Of a stretch of DNA of 64,000 nucleotides, positions 1 through 9,503 are shown in pieces. The stretch spans positions 157,735 to 221,734 of the forward strand of contig PCDI01000007.1 in NCBI GenBank assembly GCA_002778195.1, in the 5' to 3' direction. How positions within the stretch are numbered: the first letter of the stretch is position 1; each line of letters starts with the position of its first letter. Source of the DNA: Raffaelea ambrosiae. Lineage: Eukaryota; Ascomycota; Sordariomycetes; Ophiostomatales; Ophiostomataceae. The notes beneath the pieces are model-generated. The model was not told the DNA's origin and ran no database searches. It worked only from the letters and a program-made list of their open reading frames with translations. Both the position numbers and the translations under genes were made by a program.

Positions 1-969
1 TGCCTCGTTCTCCTCTTTCTTTTGGTTGTCGGCCTCCTTTTGCCCCATGCGTAGTTTGTTGATTTTGCCTTGGATTTTGGCCTTTCTGCTGCTGCTGCTG
101 CTTCTGGTGCTGGTCTGCGCACCACCCGTGTCGGCATGGTGGATCTTGTAGTCGATACCGTGGGCCGCGAGCACCTGCGCGACCTGGTCGGCCTCCTCGG
201 GCTGTGCCTGGTGCAGGCTCAGCAGCAGCGCCGCCCCGTTGGACCGGCCCTGGCCGTCGGTCAGCCAGCGCGCCCAGTCGGCCACGAGGGTGAAGTTGGC
301 AAACGACACGCGGGCGAACGTGGTGCTGATGCCAACGAGCAGGCTCGACGCATCAATCTCGTCGGGCCGGGCGCTGCGGCCCATGGGCAGCCGGAGGGCC
401 GACTCGATGGGGAGGTGCGTGCTCTCCACGTTGTCCGATTTGTTGCCGCTGTCAGCTTCGTCTTTGGCTGCGCCGTAAGTTTCGTCAAACGCGCCGAGAG
501 CGTCGGTTGCGTCCGCTTTGCTGCTTTTGTCCTCCGTGTCACCCCTCCCGGGGGGCGAGGGGTGTACTCTGACAAAGCCGTGCGGCAGGAACGGTTCCGA
601 CACCTGGGTCAGAGACGGCCGGCCGTGGCCGGCGGCGTCATAGTCGGCGCGGATGCGGCGGGCAAACCAGGGGATGTCGACCGTCAGGCCGTAGCGGTCG
701 ACGAGGTAGTTGAGGTAGGCAGCTTCCTCGGACACCGGTGTCGAGCTGGCGGCCAGCTCGGCAGCCCGCGTCTCGTTCCACTCCTGCCATGGCGCGCGGA
801 GATGGGTGATGGTTGTGCGGTAGCTCTGATAGATGTTGACATTGGTCACGGAGGAGATCCATCCGCTGCAGAGAATGGCCGAGATGGACAGCATGCTGAG
901 GACGCCGAGGATGAAGATTTTCGTGACTTGGCTGTACGAGAGGGTGGGCCTGGCAAAAGAGGCCATCAT
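1..969 (-). CDS. membrane-anchored protein of unknown function, C-terminus cut by window edge
   Basis: The minus strand is open without a stop from an ATG at 969-967 to the window edge (323 codons), so the 3' part of the gene lies outside. A second ATG follows immediately (MM start). Residues about 15-40 form one strongly hydrophobic segment (KIFILGVLSMLSISAILC), which predicts a signal anchor or single membrane helix. The next part is hydrophilic and includes WNETRAAELAASS and YLNYLVDRYGLTVDIPWFARR, which look like ordinary folded sequence. An acidic linker rich in D, E and K follows (about residues 150-195). The visible end becomes Ser- and Lys-rich. Third-position G/C bias matches neighbouring genes, supporting a real gene. 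I do not recognise the family. It is divergent from TRM1, with 723 nt between start codons. Longer reading frames on the opposite strand here are shadows. Confidence 0.75.
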   Translation of the reverse strand, partial: MMASFARPTLSYSQVTKIFILGVLSMLSISAILCSGWISSVTNVNIYQSYRTTITHLRAPWQEWNETRAAELAASSTPVSEEAAYLNYLVDRYGLTVDIPWFARRIRADYDAAGHGRPSLTQVSEPFLPHGFVRVHPSPPGRGDTEDKSSKADATDALGAFDETYGAAKDEADSGNKSDNVESTHLPIESALRLPMGRSARPDEIDASSLLVGISTTFARVSFANFTLVADWARWLTDGQGRSNGAALLLSLHQAQPEEADQVAQVLAAHGIDYKIHHADTGGAQTSTRSSSSSRKAKIQGKINKLRMGQKEADNQKKEENEA

Positions 970-1692
970 GGAGCAAAAAGAGCCGCTCGACTGAGCAGGC
1001 CCGAGATGAAAAAGGAGATTTATCGATGCGCGAGGAAGATGAAGAAGCAGAAAATAGAAACGATTTGTGAAAAGCAAAGCAGAGAACTCAGAAAGGGAAA
1101 AAGAAAGAAAATCCAGTTCCTGCGAGTCGAGCACGCGCAATGGAGACCCCCTTTAATGCTGGCAATACCGGCCCGTCCAAAGAGCCACGCCAATGGCAAG
1201 GTTCGACGTCACCATCTCGAAATAGTGCCCCCAAGACCCTGAATGGTGATGGACGATGCGGCCAGAGGCGCTTGTTGGACGATGCCGCCAACACCCACTA
1301 GGGCAGGGGATGCACCCTTCGACCGAGATAGCCGCAACATGCCATAGCTCGCAGGGGAGCCTCAAGCAAGACAGTTTGGAATCCAAGACCAAACTGGGAT
1401 GACTCTGTCGATTTAGGGGAAGAATGTGTTTCTTCCGGTGAGAAGTCAAGCAAAATTGATGCTGGAGATACGAACTACTGATGATGGAGGACGAATGGGG
1501 AACCCGAAATAATACAGTTGGAGACTAGCCAATAAACGCACTGTTTGGCAAGGCTGCAAGTCAGGTGGAGCTTGAAAAGCTTTGACGGCTGCTATTTTCC
1601 AAATTAAATTTGCTTTTTTTTTATTGGTTTTTTTTTTTTTTCGCCCTGTCTCCAACCCCAAACCTGAATGGGACGGCTCGACGTCTTCACGA
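970..1692. other. divergent intergenic region (unknown protein / TRM1)
   Basis: No credible coding sequence. It should hold both promoters. Just upstream of the TRM1 start is a T-rich stretch (about 1609-1641). I saw no convincing TATA box. Confidence 0.5.
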
Positions 1693-3984
1693 ATGTTGCG
1701 ACAGTGCATCCTCTCCTATGCGACACCAATCCTGAGGCACGTCAGTGTCCCGACAACCATACTCGTCGCTCCTCCACTGTGTCGCCGGCATCAGCGCACG
1801 ATGGCGTCCAAGGCGACCAACGGTGAAGCGCGCGTCCCGCCCGCGGACAGCCAGCACGAGGACGACGACAACAGCGAAGTGATCGTGGGGCCCGATGGAC
1901 AGAAATACAGGACCGCCAAAGAGGGCCTCGCCCGGATCTACGTGCCCATGAGCAATGCCGAGAAGGAGAGGCGGAACGGCGGCGGCGGCCCAGCCGTGGA
2001 GGACGTGCCGCAGCAGGTCTTTTACAATCCGATCCAGCAGTTCAACCGCGACCTGAGCGTGCTGGCGATCAAGGCCTATGGGACACAGGTCCTCGAGCGG
2101 CGGGCGGAGGCCTTTGCCAGGCGAAAGGCGAACCTGGCCAACAAGAAGCGCAAGCGCCAGGACCGGGCACTGGCCGAGCGCCCAAGCAAGATGGAGAAGG
2201 GGGCGGATGGCGCCGCCGTGGCCGCACCGGGCGCAGCAGCGACAGAGGACGCGGAGACGGCTGCAGAGGCGGCCCGGGATGCAGACCAAACACAGAAGGG
2301 GGGGGCACAGGAGGCCACGTCTGCTGCGGAAGCTTCGGGTCAGGCTGCGGGCGAGGTTCCGGCTGCGGGCGCGGCCGAGGCCACCCCTGCTGAGAGCCAA
2401 CCAGAAGCTGGATCGACAACAGCACCACCACCACCACCACCACCACCACCACCGACCCTTCCCAAGATCCGCATCCTCGACGCCCTGTCGGCCACCGGTC
2501 TGCGCGCCTTGCGGTACGCCCACGAGCTGCCGTTTGGCGTCGCCGTGACGGCCAACGACCTGCTGTCGGCGGCCACGGACTCGATCCGGCGCAACGTCGA
2601 GCTCAACGGGCTGCAGGACAAGATTGCCGTGACGACGGCCAACGCCATCGGCCACATGTACGGGGTCGTGGCCGGCAGCATGGCCGCCGAGGCCGACGCC
2701 ATCAACCACGGGCGGGCCCTCTCCGGACCGCCGCCCGCGGACACCAAGTACGACGTCATCGACCTCGACCCCTACGGCACGGCGGCCAGCTTCTTCGACG
2801 CGGCGCTGCAGGCCGTCCGCCACGACGGCGGCCTGCTGTGCGTGACCTGCACGGACGCCGGCGTGTGGGCGTCCGTGGGCTACCCCGAGAAGTGCTTTGC
2901 GCTGTACGGCGGCATCCCCATGAAGGGCCCGCACTCGCACGAGGCCGGCCTGCGCCTGGTGCTGCACGCGCTGGCCACCTCGGCGGCCAAGTACGGGCTG
3001 GCCATCCAGCCGCAGCTGTCGCTGTCCATTGACTTTTACTGCCGCGTCTTTGTCACCGTCACGCGCTCGCCCGCCGCCGTCAAGTTCCAGGCCGGCAAGA
3101 CCATGACCGTCTACAACTGCGACCAGGGCTGCGGCGCCTGGACGGCCCAGCCCGTCCTGCGCAACAACCGGACCCCCCAGAAGCGCGGGCCCGGCCACTT
3201 CTACAAGTACACCACCGCCCTGGGCCCCACCGCCCCGGGGCCGCTCTGCCCGCACTGCGGCTACAAGACGCACGTGGCGGGGCCCATGTATGCGGGCCCG
3301 CTGCACTCGGCGGCCTTCATCCAGCGCATCCTGGACGATCTGCCGTCGGTGTCGACGGACGTGTACGGGACCACCGACCGGATACGGGGGATGCTGAGCA
3401 CGGCCCTGGAAGAGCTGGTCGCGGTCGAGGTCGAGGTCGAGACGGGGGGGGAGACGATGACCCCCTCTCCCACCACCAAAGAAGACCGCTTGGCGGCGAC
3501 CGACCCGGTGCCGTTCTTCTTCCAGCCGACGGTGCTGGCCAAGGCGATGCACTGCAACACGCCGCACGAGGACGCGCTGCGCGGGGCGCTGCTGCACCTG
3601 GGCTACCACGTGACGCGGAGCCACTGCCGGCCGGGGAGCATCAAGACGGACGCGCCGTGGGCGGTGATCTGGGCGGTGATGCGGGAGTGGGTGCGGCAGA
3701 AGGCGCCGGTCAAGGAGGAGAACATCAAGCCGGGCACGACCGCGTACAGGCTGCTACGGCTGGGTGCGAGAGACGAGACAAAAACGAGCGGCAGCGAAGA
3801 CACAAAAAGCGAGGAACCCAAGCCGAGCGGAAGCAAAGACACAAAAAGCGAGGAACCCACAATGGAGGTCGTCTTTGACGAGAAGCTGGGGAGGCAGAGC
3901 GCGCGGCGGGGCGAACGTCTGGTGCGGTACCAGACGAACCCGCGGGAGAACTGGGGGCCGATGAACCGGGCCAAGGGGCACTGA
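1693..3984 (+). CDS. TRM1: tRNA (guanine(26)-N2)-dimethyltransferase Trm1
   Basis: The protein is 763 aa from the ATG at 1693. Trm1 methylates G26 of tRNAs with S-adenosylmethionine. The family is recognised from RILDALSATGLRALRYA (the SAM-binding fold), ANDLLSAATDSIRRN, the catalytic-region motif DLDPYGTAASFFDAAL near residue 357, VTCTDAGVW, GPHSHEAGLRLVLHAL, a Cys4-like cluster (NCDQGCGAW ... CPHCGYK), and the C-terminal HCNTPHEDALRGALLHLGY and TDAPWAVIWAVMREW. Compared with yeast Trm1 it has a long Ala-, Glu- and Pro-rich insertion (about residues 165-255, including ten consecutive Pro) before the Rossmann core, and a Lys/Glu-rich tail with a 13-residue duplication. The start at 1693 opens a basic, hydroxylated leader without acidic residues (MLRQCILSYATPILRHVS), which looks mitochondrial. 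The next ATG at 1801 (MASKATNG) would skip it. In yeast TRM1, alternative starts give mitochondrial and nuclear forms. The frame is also open upstream to 1582 but reads through poly-T. Confidence 0.96.
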   Translation: MLRQCILSYATPILRHVSVPTTILVAPPLCRRHQRTMASKATNGEARVPPADSQHEDDDNSEVIVGPDGQKYRTAKEGLARIYVPMSNAEKERRNGGGGPAVEDVPQQVFYNPIQQFNRDLSVLAIKAYGTQVLERRAEAFARRKANLANKKRKRQDRALAERPSKMEKGADGAAVAAPGAAATEDAETAAEAARDADQTQKGGAQEATSAAEASGQAAGEVPAAGAAEATPAESQPEAGSTTAPPPPPPPPPPTLPKIRILDALSATGLRALRYAHELPFGVAVTANDLLSAATDSIRRNVELNGLQDKIAVTTANAIGHMYGVVAGSMAAEADAINHGRALSGPPPADTKYDVIDLDPYGTAASFFDAALQAVRHDGGLLCVTCTDAGVWASVGYPEKCFALYGGIPMKGPHSHEAGLRLVLHALATSAAKYGLAIQPQLSLSIDFYCRVFVTVTRSPAAVKFQAGKTMTVYNCDQGCGAWTAQPVLRNNRTPQKRGPGHFYKYTTALGPTAPGPLCPHCGYKTHVAGPMYAGPLHSAAFIQRILDDLPSVSTDVYGTTDRIRGMLSTALEELVAVEVEVETGGETMTPSPTTKEDRLAATDPVPFFFQPTVLAKAMHCNTPHEDALRGALLHLGYHVTRSHCRPGSIKTDAPWAVIWAVMREWVRQKAPVKEENIKPGTTAYRLLRLGARDETKTSGSEDTKSEEPKPSGSKDTKSEEPTMEVVFDEKLGRQSARRGERLVRYQTNPRENWGPMNRAKGH
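3787..3864 (+). repeat. two tandem 39-nt units inside TRM1
   Basis: Two in-frame copies of 13 codons lie side by side (SGSEDTKSEEPKP, then SGSKDTKSEEPTM) in the non-conserved C-terminal tail of TRM1. The near identity at DNA level suggests a recent duplication. Confidence 0.85.
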
Positions 3985-4795
3985 ATAGACATGTTTTCGA
4001 AACGAGCATATCAGGAAGATGACCAGAGCTTTGGCTGCTGGGAAATGGCTGTAAAAGTAAAAAAAGGGGAAATCCAAAAAAGCTGTAAAATGTACGACAA
4101 CATTCTCGCGATATCATATGCCATCTGCCTTTCCTTGGCCTGTTTGGGTTCGCTATGGGACCAAGAGAGAGAGAAAACGACAAAGGCCATTGTTCAAATG
4201 GGAAACACCAGGCATAAAGAACCACAAGGAAAGGCTTCGTGAGAGCCTGCTTTTGTACGACACTCAAGCACGGTCCGCTGAGGCTCTTGTGCTCGCCAAA
4301 ACCTGGCAAAGCATGTTTTCTCCTTGCTTTGCAGCTCATGCTCAGTTCCTGTTTCTGCTTTTGTTCGTCTTTGTCTTTGTTTGATTCTACTTGATTCTTT
4401 TCTCTCTCGTTTTACGCAATCCCTGTTTCCAAGCCATGGGAGACCACATGCCCGCCCCGAATCGACTGGTAGCTTTGAACACAACAAATGTGAAATGTGA
4501 AAGATGGCACCGAACTGGTCTACGGCTGGCACACTGTTCGGTGTCAGGCTGGAGAAATCGCCTCTGGATTCCCATGCTATAAAGAGCAACGCATTCTCTC
4601 CTTCTCATAAAGAGAGTTCTACTTGCTGTCCTCCCAAGAACACAGAGACAGAACCAGCCCAAATTTTGCAGCTTCATTCTATCCTGGTATTGCTGAACGC
4701 TTTGGCACGCTTTCTCCTTTCTGGGCAGACAAGACAACTACAAGTTGGCCGTTTGGGGCCGGTAATTTCTTTGCAGCTGCGAAGCACCCGAAACG
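3985..4795. other. intergenic region with a TATAAA at 4578
   Basis: This holds the 3' region of TRM1 and the leader of the kinase gene. A TATAAA at 4578-4583 lies about 215 nt before the kinase ATG and could be its core promoter. That is inference. No credible ORF. Confidence 0.4.
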
Positions 4796-6451
4796 ATGCC
4801 GAGATACGCCTTGCGCGGCCGTGCTGTGCCCGTTGCCGACATTGTAGCGGAGATCACGGTAGCCGATGTGCCCGACAGGGAGGCCTTTCGCACGGCAAAC
4901 CGATCCCGGATCTGTGACCGGCCCAATCAGGACACCATTCTCTTCACGCTGCGGACCAACCCGCCGGGTGAGATGCGGCCTCAGCTTGTGATCGGGCGCG
5001 ACCCCAATGTCAGCGACATCGTCTTTCCAGATCCAAACATCGACAACAAATGCATGGTCCTGGGATTCGACCAGGAGCGTCTCTACCTGAACGACGTCTC
5101 GACACATGGCTGTGAAATCGCAATGGAGGACCGCGGTGGACACAGAACAACACCGCAGCCCGACCGGCCCTGCCGATGCGTCGTTCCGTCCGAGTGCCAT
5201 GCTTTCGCTGTCCAGGTTCGGGGTTTCCGCTTCTTCGTCCGTGCCCCGGACCGCACAGCCAGCGAGTCCACCAGATTTCTAGACAACCAGCGTGTCTTTC
5301 TCGCCGAGCGCTTTGGCAATGTCCTCGAGACCCTGAGTAGTATCACGCAAGCTCCCCCTCCTCATCTCGCCAACAGGGAGCAGGCGGCAGGGGAGTCCCG
5401 CGACATGTACTGGTTCGACCCGTTCACGTTGGGTAGTGGCTCCTTTGGCTACGTTTCGAGAGTCCGCCGTCTGCGTGACGGGGCTGTTTTTGCGGCCAAG
5501 GAAATGCACAGCGGCCAGCCCTTTGCGCATGAGATGGAGCTCCTCCGGAGACTGGACCATGTAAGAGAATTCCTCGGCTGTTTCCCGTACCAGCAATGGC
5601 GTTGACTGACATGGCCTCGTGCTTCTTTCTTTTTCCTTCTCTTTTTTTTTTTTTCACAGCCATCCATTGTCCAATATATTGATTGGTACAAGGACACAGA
5701 GACCAACTACGTTCTCGTCATGGAGTTCTGTCCACATGGCAGCTTGGAGAGACATCTCGACCAGGGCTATCGTTTCAGCAAACAGCAGGTGGCCGAGGCG
5801 CTCCAGCAGACAGCCGACGGCCTGTGCTATCTGCACAGCCATAACATTGCTCACCGGGACCTGAAGAGCGGAAACATCCTCGTTCGCAGCCGGCAGCCGC
5901 TGTCCGTGGCCATCAGCGATTTTGGCCTCTCCAAAGACAAGTCTCGCCACGAGGAGGACCCGGCTTGCCAGATGTCCCCGTTCTGCGGCACCAAGCCCTA
6001 CATGGCCCCAGAGATCGGGGACCGCCCAGCAGCAGGATGCAACATGGACGCGGTGGATATCTGGGCACTGGGCGTTGTGGGCATCGAGCTTCTCGAAGGG
6101 GGGCTGCCCAGCGGCCAGTGGGCTCCCTTGCCCATGGAAGCCAAGCTGGCCCGAGACATCATCCAATACGACTACACGATCTTCAAAAAGGCCAAAGACA
6201 TGCACGCCAAGGACCCGCAAGATGGCCTCTTGTCCGTCATCCGGATAGCCTTGACTTGGGTGCCAGAAGAGCGGCCGTCCGCGGCCGCGATCCTCGAAAG
6301 ACTCAACAAGCTGCTGGGGATCACCACTGTCCCAGCCGCACCAGCTCAACAAGCCGCAAGCACGCCGCTTCCGCAGGGCAGCAAGAAGCGAGGACGGTCT
6401 TCCTCCTCTTCTCCAACAAACGGCCGGAAGCGGGCCAAACGGGGGCGCTAG
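4796..6451 (+). CDS. serine/threonine protein kinase with N-terminal FHA-like region
   Basis: Two exons, 4796-5560 and 5660-6451, encode 518 aa. The 99-nt intron has GTAAGA at its start, CTGAC at about 5604-5608 and a pyrimidine tract ending in CACAG. Residues about 50-150 resemble an FHA fold (PQLVIGRDPNVSDIVF ... LYLNDVSTHGCEI). The kinase domain runs from about 205 to 480: glycine loop GSGSFG (213-218), catalytic Lys in AAKEM (K235), helix-C Glu in HEMELLRRL, HRDLKSGN with D322, DFG at 342-344, and YMAPEI. All key catalytic residues are present, so an active enzyme is expected. The C-terminus is a Ser-rich basic tail (KKRGRSS ... RKRAKRGR) that looks like a nuclear localisation signal. FHA plus kinase architecture is known from the Rad53/Chk2/Dun1 checkpoint group, but this protein is too divergent for me to assign to one of them. 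The FHA-like part lacks the usual Ser and His phosphopeptide contacts. Confidence 0.9.
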
Positions 6452-7357
6452 GAGGAGGATGAGTGAGGATCCGGGGCATCTTTTTTTTTTTTTTTTTTTT
6501 TTTTGAGAATGTATTGGTTATCTTCCTGGCATTCTTCAGAGTGTCTTGGGGTTATTGGGACGGAAACAGATTATGGAGAGAAAGAACTAGGCATGATAGC
6601 ATACATAGCGTTGCTTTTTCTCAATTCATGCGATCTTTTTGTGCTGGACATCATAGGCGCATGGATGAGATGGGTGGAATCCCTGCGCGCAGTTCGTCGG
6701 CTGGAAAACAGTGCTGCGACGGTGATAACTAATACCAGCCATGCCCAGCTCCGTGCCTGCCCACTATTAACCCCGCCAATGATTTGGGTGGGATTTTAAT
6801 CAGATTGGCCACAGAAGAGGTCAGATAAACTTGCGCCTGCCGTTCTCCGTCTTACACAGGCAGACGCGACAACAATGGATACATGCTAAAGCAAATCAAC
6901 AGGGGGGATGAGAAAAACAAGAAAAACTCGCATGCCATCGGCGGAACGGGGGGTTCGGAGTGATTATTGTGCTTATGTCCAGCGTATGGCATTGTATTGT
7001 TAATCGCAGAAGGAGGGGAGGAGACCCTTCTTTTTGGCACGGCGTCGAATTATGGGCAAAGACGCCATAATGGGTCGCACCTTCCCTATGGATCAACTGC
7101 TCTTTTCGAAGCGGTCGCACTAGAGAAAAGTGAAGAACTAGGAACGAAGAGGCAACTGCCATGAACAAAAAACCCTACTTTTGGAAACCATCCTTCTTCT
7201 CTCCTTCTTTTTCTCATTTGGATAACCATCTTTCGAACCTTGTTTCTTTTCTCCCCGGCTGTTTGATCCCTCGTTTTTTTTTTTTTTTGCGTCAATTTCG
7301 GTCGCGCGCGCGCCGTCGTCCTGCCAGCGCCGTTCTCCAGAAGGCCAGTATCTAGAC
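6452..7357. other. intergenic region with 24-T homopolymer
   Basis: No credible gene. A run of 24 T at 6481-6504 follows the kinase stop codon by about 30 nt. The last 150 nt before 7358 are pyrimidine-rich with another T run (about 7275-7289), typical of leaders in this window. Confidence 0.5.
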
Positions 7358-9257
7358 ATGCCGAGATCTACGGCGTATTTTGAGGCACAACAGGTCGCCA
7401 CGTCAGATCCGGCCACGGTTGCCTACGAGAATGGCGAGCTGGTGATCGCGGCGGCCGAGAGGGTCCGGGACGACGAGATCGTGTGGATTGTGAAGCAAAG
7501 CAGCCTGGAGAGCGGCCTTGGGGGCCTTGCAGACGGTGTTGCCGCTCATACCAGTGCAAGCCACTATCTAATAAGCTGGTCACGCGAGTTCATCAACGAC
7601 GATGCCGAGAAGCTGGCCCGGGCCGAGCACCCATACAGGCTGTTCACGCGCCGTCTGGACGGGCCGAGTGTCGAGAAACTGCCTCCGGACGTGCTCGGCC
7701 GGCATCTGCTCAGGGCCGTGCCGCCGGTGCTGCGGGCCGGCGCCGGCGCACCGCCGTCGGCCGGGGCGACCTCGGGGACCACCAGGCCCGCCGGGCCTTC
7801 CAAGCTGCACGTGGTCGTGTCGACACGGTCGGGCGTCGGCAAGGCCCAGGAGTTCTTCGATGCCATCCTGGAGCCGCTGCTGGCCATTTTCGGCCTGGAG
7901 CCGGCATCTGCGCCGTTGACAAACGGAGCCTCCGCCGGCGACGGCGCCGGCAAGGCGACGGCCAACAAGGGGACATCCTCCTACCACTTGGTGGTGACCA
8001 GCAACTCGCACTCGATCCACGACTTTGCCCGGACGCTCTCTCCTCCTCCCGCTGCGGCTGCTGCTACCAACGGGTTCACAACAGCCGCCGCAGCAGCAGC
8101 AACAGCAGCAACGGCAGCAACCCGACACACGGTGATCCTGCTCAGCGGCGACGGCGGCGTGGTCGACCTGCTCAATGGCGTGGCCCCGCGGACCGGCAAC
8201 GACGACCCGGCCGACCTGCCCACCATTGTGGTGCTGCCCCTGGGCACGGGCAACGCCCTCTTCCACTCGCTGCACAAGCCGCAGTACGTGGCCCCCGCAA
8301 CAGCGGGCGCCTCGCCGCTGGTGCTCGGCCTGCGGACGCTGTTCCGCGGCCGCCCCGTAGCGCTGCCCAACTACGAAGCGACCTTTTCGCCCGGGTCGCA
8401 CACGGTCACCTACACAGCCCAGGAGGAGGCGGCGGCGGAAGGGAGTGACCAGACCAGCGAGCGCCTCCGGGAAAACCGGGAGTCGGTCGAGCGGCTGCGC
8501 GGCGCCATCGTGGCCAGCTACGGCTTCCATGCGCAGCTGGTGTGGGAGAGCGACACGCCCGAGTACCGGCAGCACGGCGCCAAGCGGTTCAGCATGGCGG
8601 CCAACGAGCTGATCAAGACGTCGCACGCCTACACGGCGGACGTGAAGATGAGGAAAAAGACGGCCACCGCTGCGATGGAGGGTGCGGCGTCCCTCTACCA
8701 CGGCGACCGCTTCCACTATGTGCTCGCCAGCATGGTGTCCAACCTGGAAAAGACGTTTACCATCTCGCCCGCGAGCCGGCTGCTGGACGGCCAGCTGCGG
8801 CTGGTGCACTTTGGCGCCGTGGGCGGCACCAAGACGATCGAGATCATGACGGCGGCGTACGACGAGGGCAAGCACGTGGGCATGCGGTGGCCGCGGATCG
8901 ACGAGAAGGGCGAGCCGGTGCCGGGCGGCGGCGAGGACGGGGTGGGATACGAGGCCATTGAAGAGCTAGAGGTCAACGTGCTCGAGAAAGATGCACGCTG
9001 GCGGAAGGCGTAAGTTTTTTTTTTTTTTTTCTTCTTTTCTCTCTTCTTCTTTTCTTCTTTTCTTCTTTTCTCTTTTTCTTGTTTCTCTTTTTTCTTTCTT
9101 TTATTTTTTTTTTTTTTACTCAGTAACCACACCCACTAACACCTGCAGGTGCATTGATGGAACTATTGTTGATATACCCGAGGGAGGCTGGATGCGCGTG
9201 CACCAGGGAGCACCGCCTGTTCTGCAGATCATTGTTGACGACATTGTTGCCATTTAG
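7358..9257 (+). CDS. lipid kinase with DAGK catalytic domain (diacylglycerol or sphingoid-base kinase type)
   Basis: Two exons, 7358-9009 and 9149-9257, encode 586 aa. The 139-nt intron begins GTAAGT, has CACTAAC at 9134-9140 and ends CTGCAG. The DAGK catalytic domain is seen as KLHVVVSTRSGVGKAQEFFD, then the nucleotide-binding motif LSGDGGVVDLLNG (SGDGG at residues 263-267), then VVLPLGTGNALFHSL (GTGN at 296-299). The small last exon restores the family's usual C-terminal strand, ACIDGTIVDIPEGGWMRVH, which supports the splice choice. The enzyme would phosphorylate diacylglycerol or a long-chain sphingoid base. The sequence does not decide which. An Ala/Thr-rich low-complexity insert (about residues 228-250) separates the two halves of the nucleotide site. 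The C-terminal region about 380-480 (KRFSMAANELIKTSHAYTAD) is ordinary folded sequence. Confidence 0.9.
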
Positions 9258-9503
9258 CTTCTTGGTTTTCTGTTCTGGGATCTGTTCTGATTTCTGTTTC
9301 TTCCCTTTCTCCCTGTTTCCGGCTTACGTTGCGTCTTTCTCGCACTCTGGTTACTCTTTTAATGTCTTCTTCACCAGCATGACTTGCTTTTTTTTTTTTT
9401 GGATAGACAGCAACATATCAAGCGTTCTCTTCTTGTTCTCTCCCCTGGCTTACACCCCTCCCATGACTGCACTCCAACCTACCCTGCATGGCCAGCAGCC
9501 TGT

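Noticed and set aside
70..1242. 390-codon plus-strand ORF
   Set aside because: It is antisense to the minus-strand membrane-protein gene, is Arg/Gly/Val-rich, and degenerates into AT-rich intergenic sequence at its end. It is a GC-bias shadow.
1687..3624. 645-codon minus-strand ORF opposite TRM1
   Set aside because: Its composition is the mirror of TRM1 codons (Arg/Gly/Val, poly-Trp opposite the Pro run) and no domain is visible.
7580..8875. 431-codon minus-strand ORF opposite the lipid kinase
   Set aside because: Antisense shadow with poly-Cys opposite the Ala repeat. The plus strand has clear DAGK motifs.
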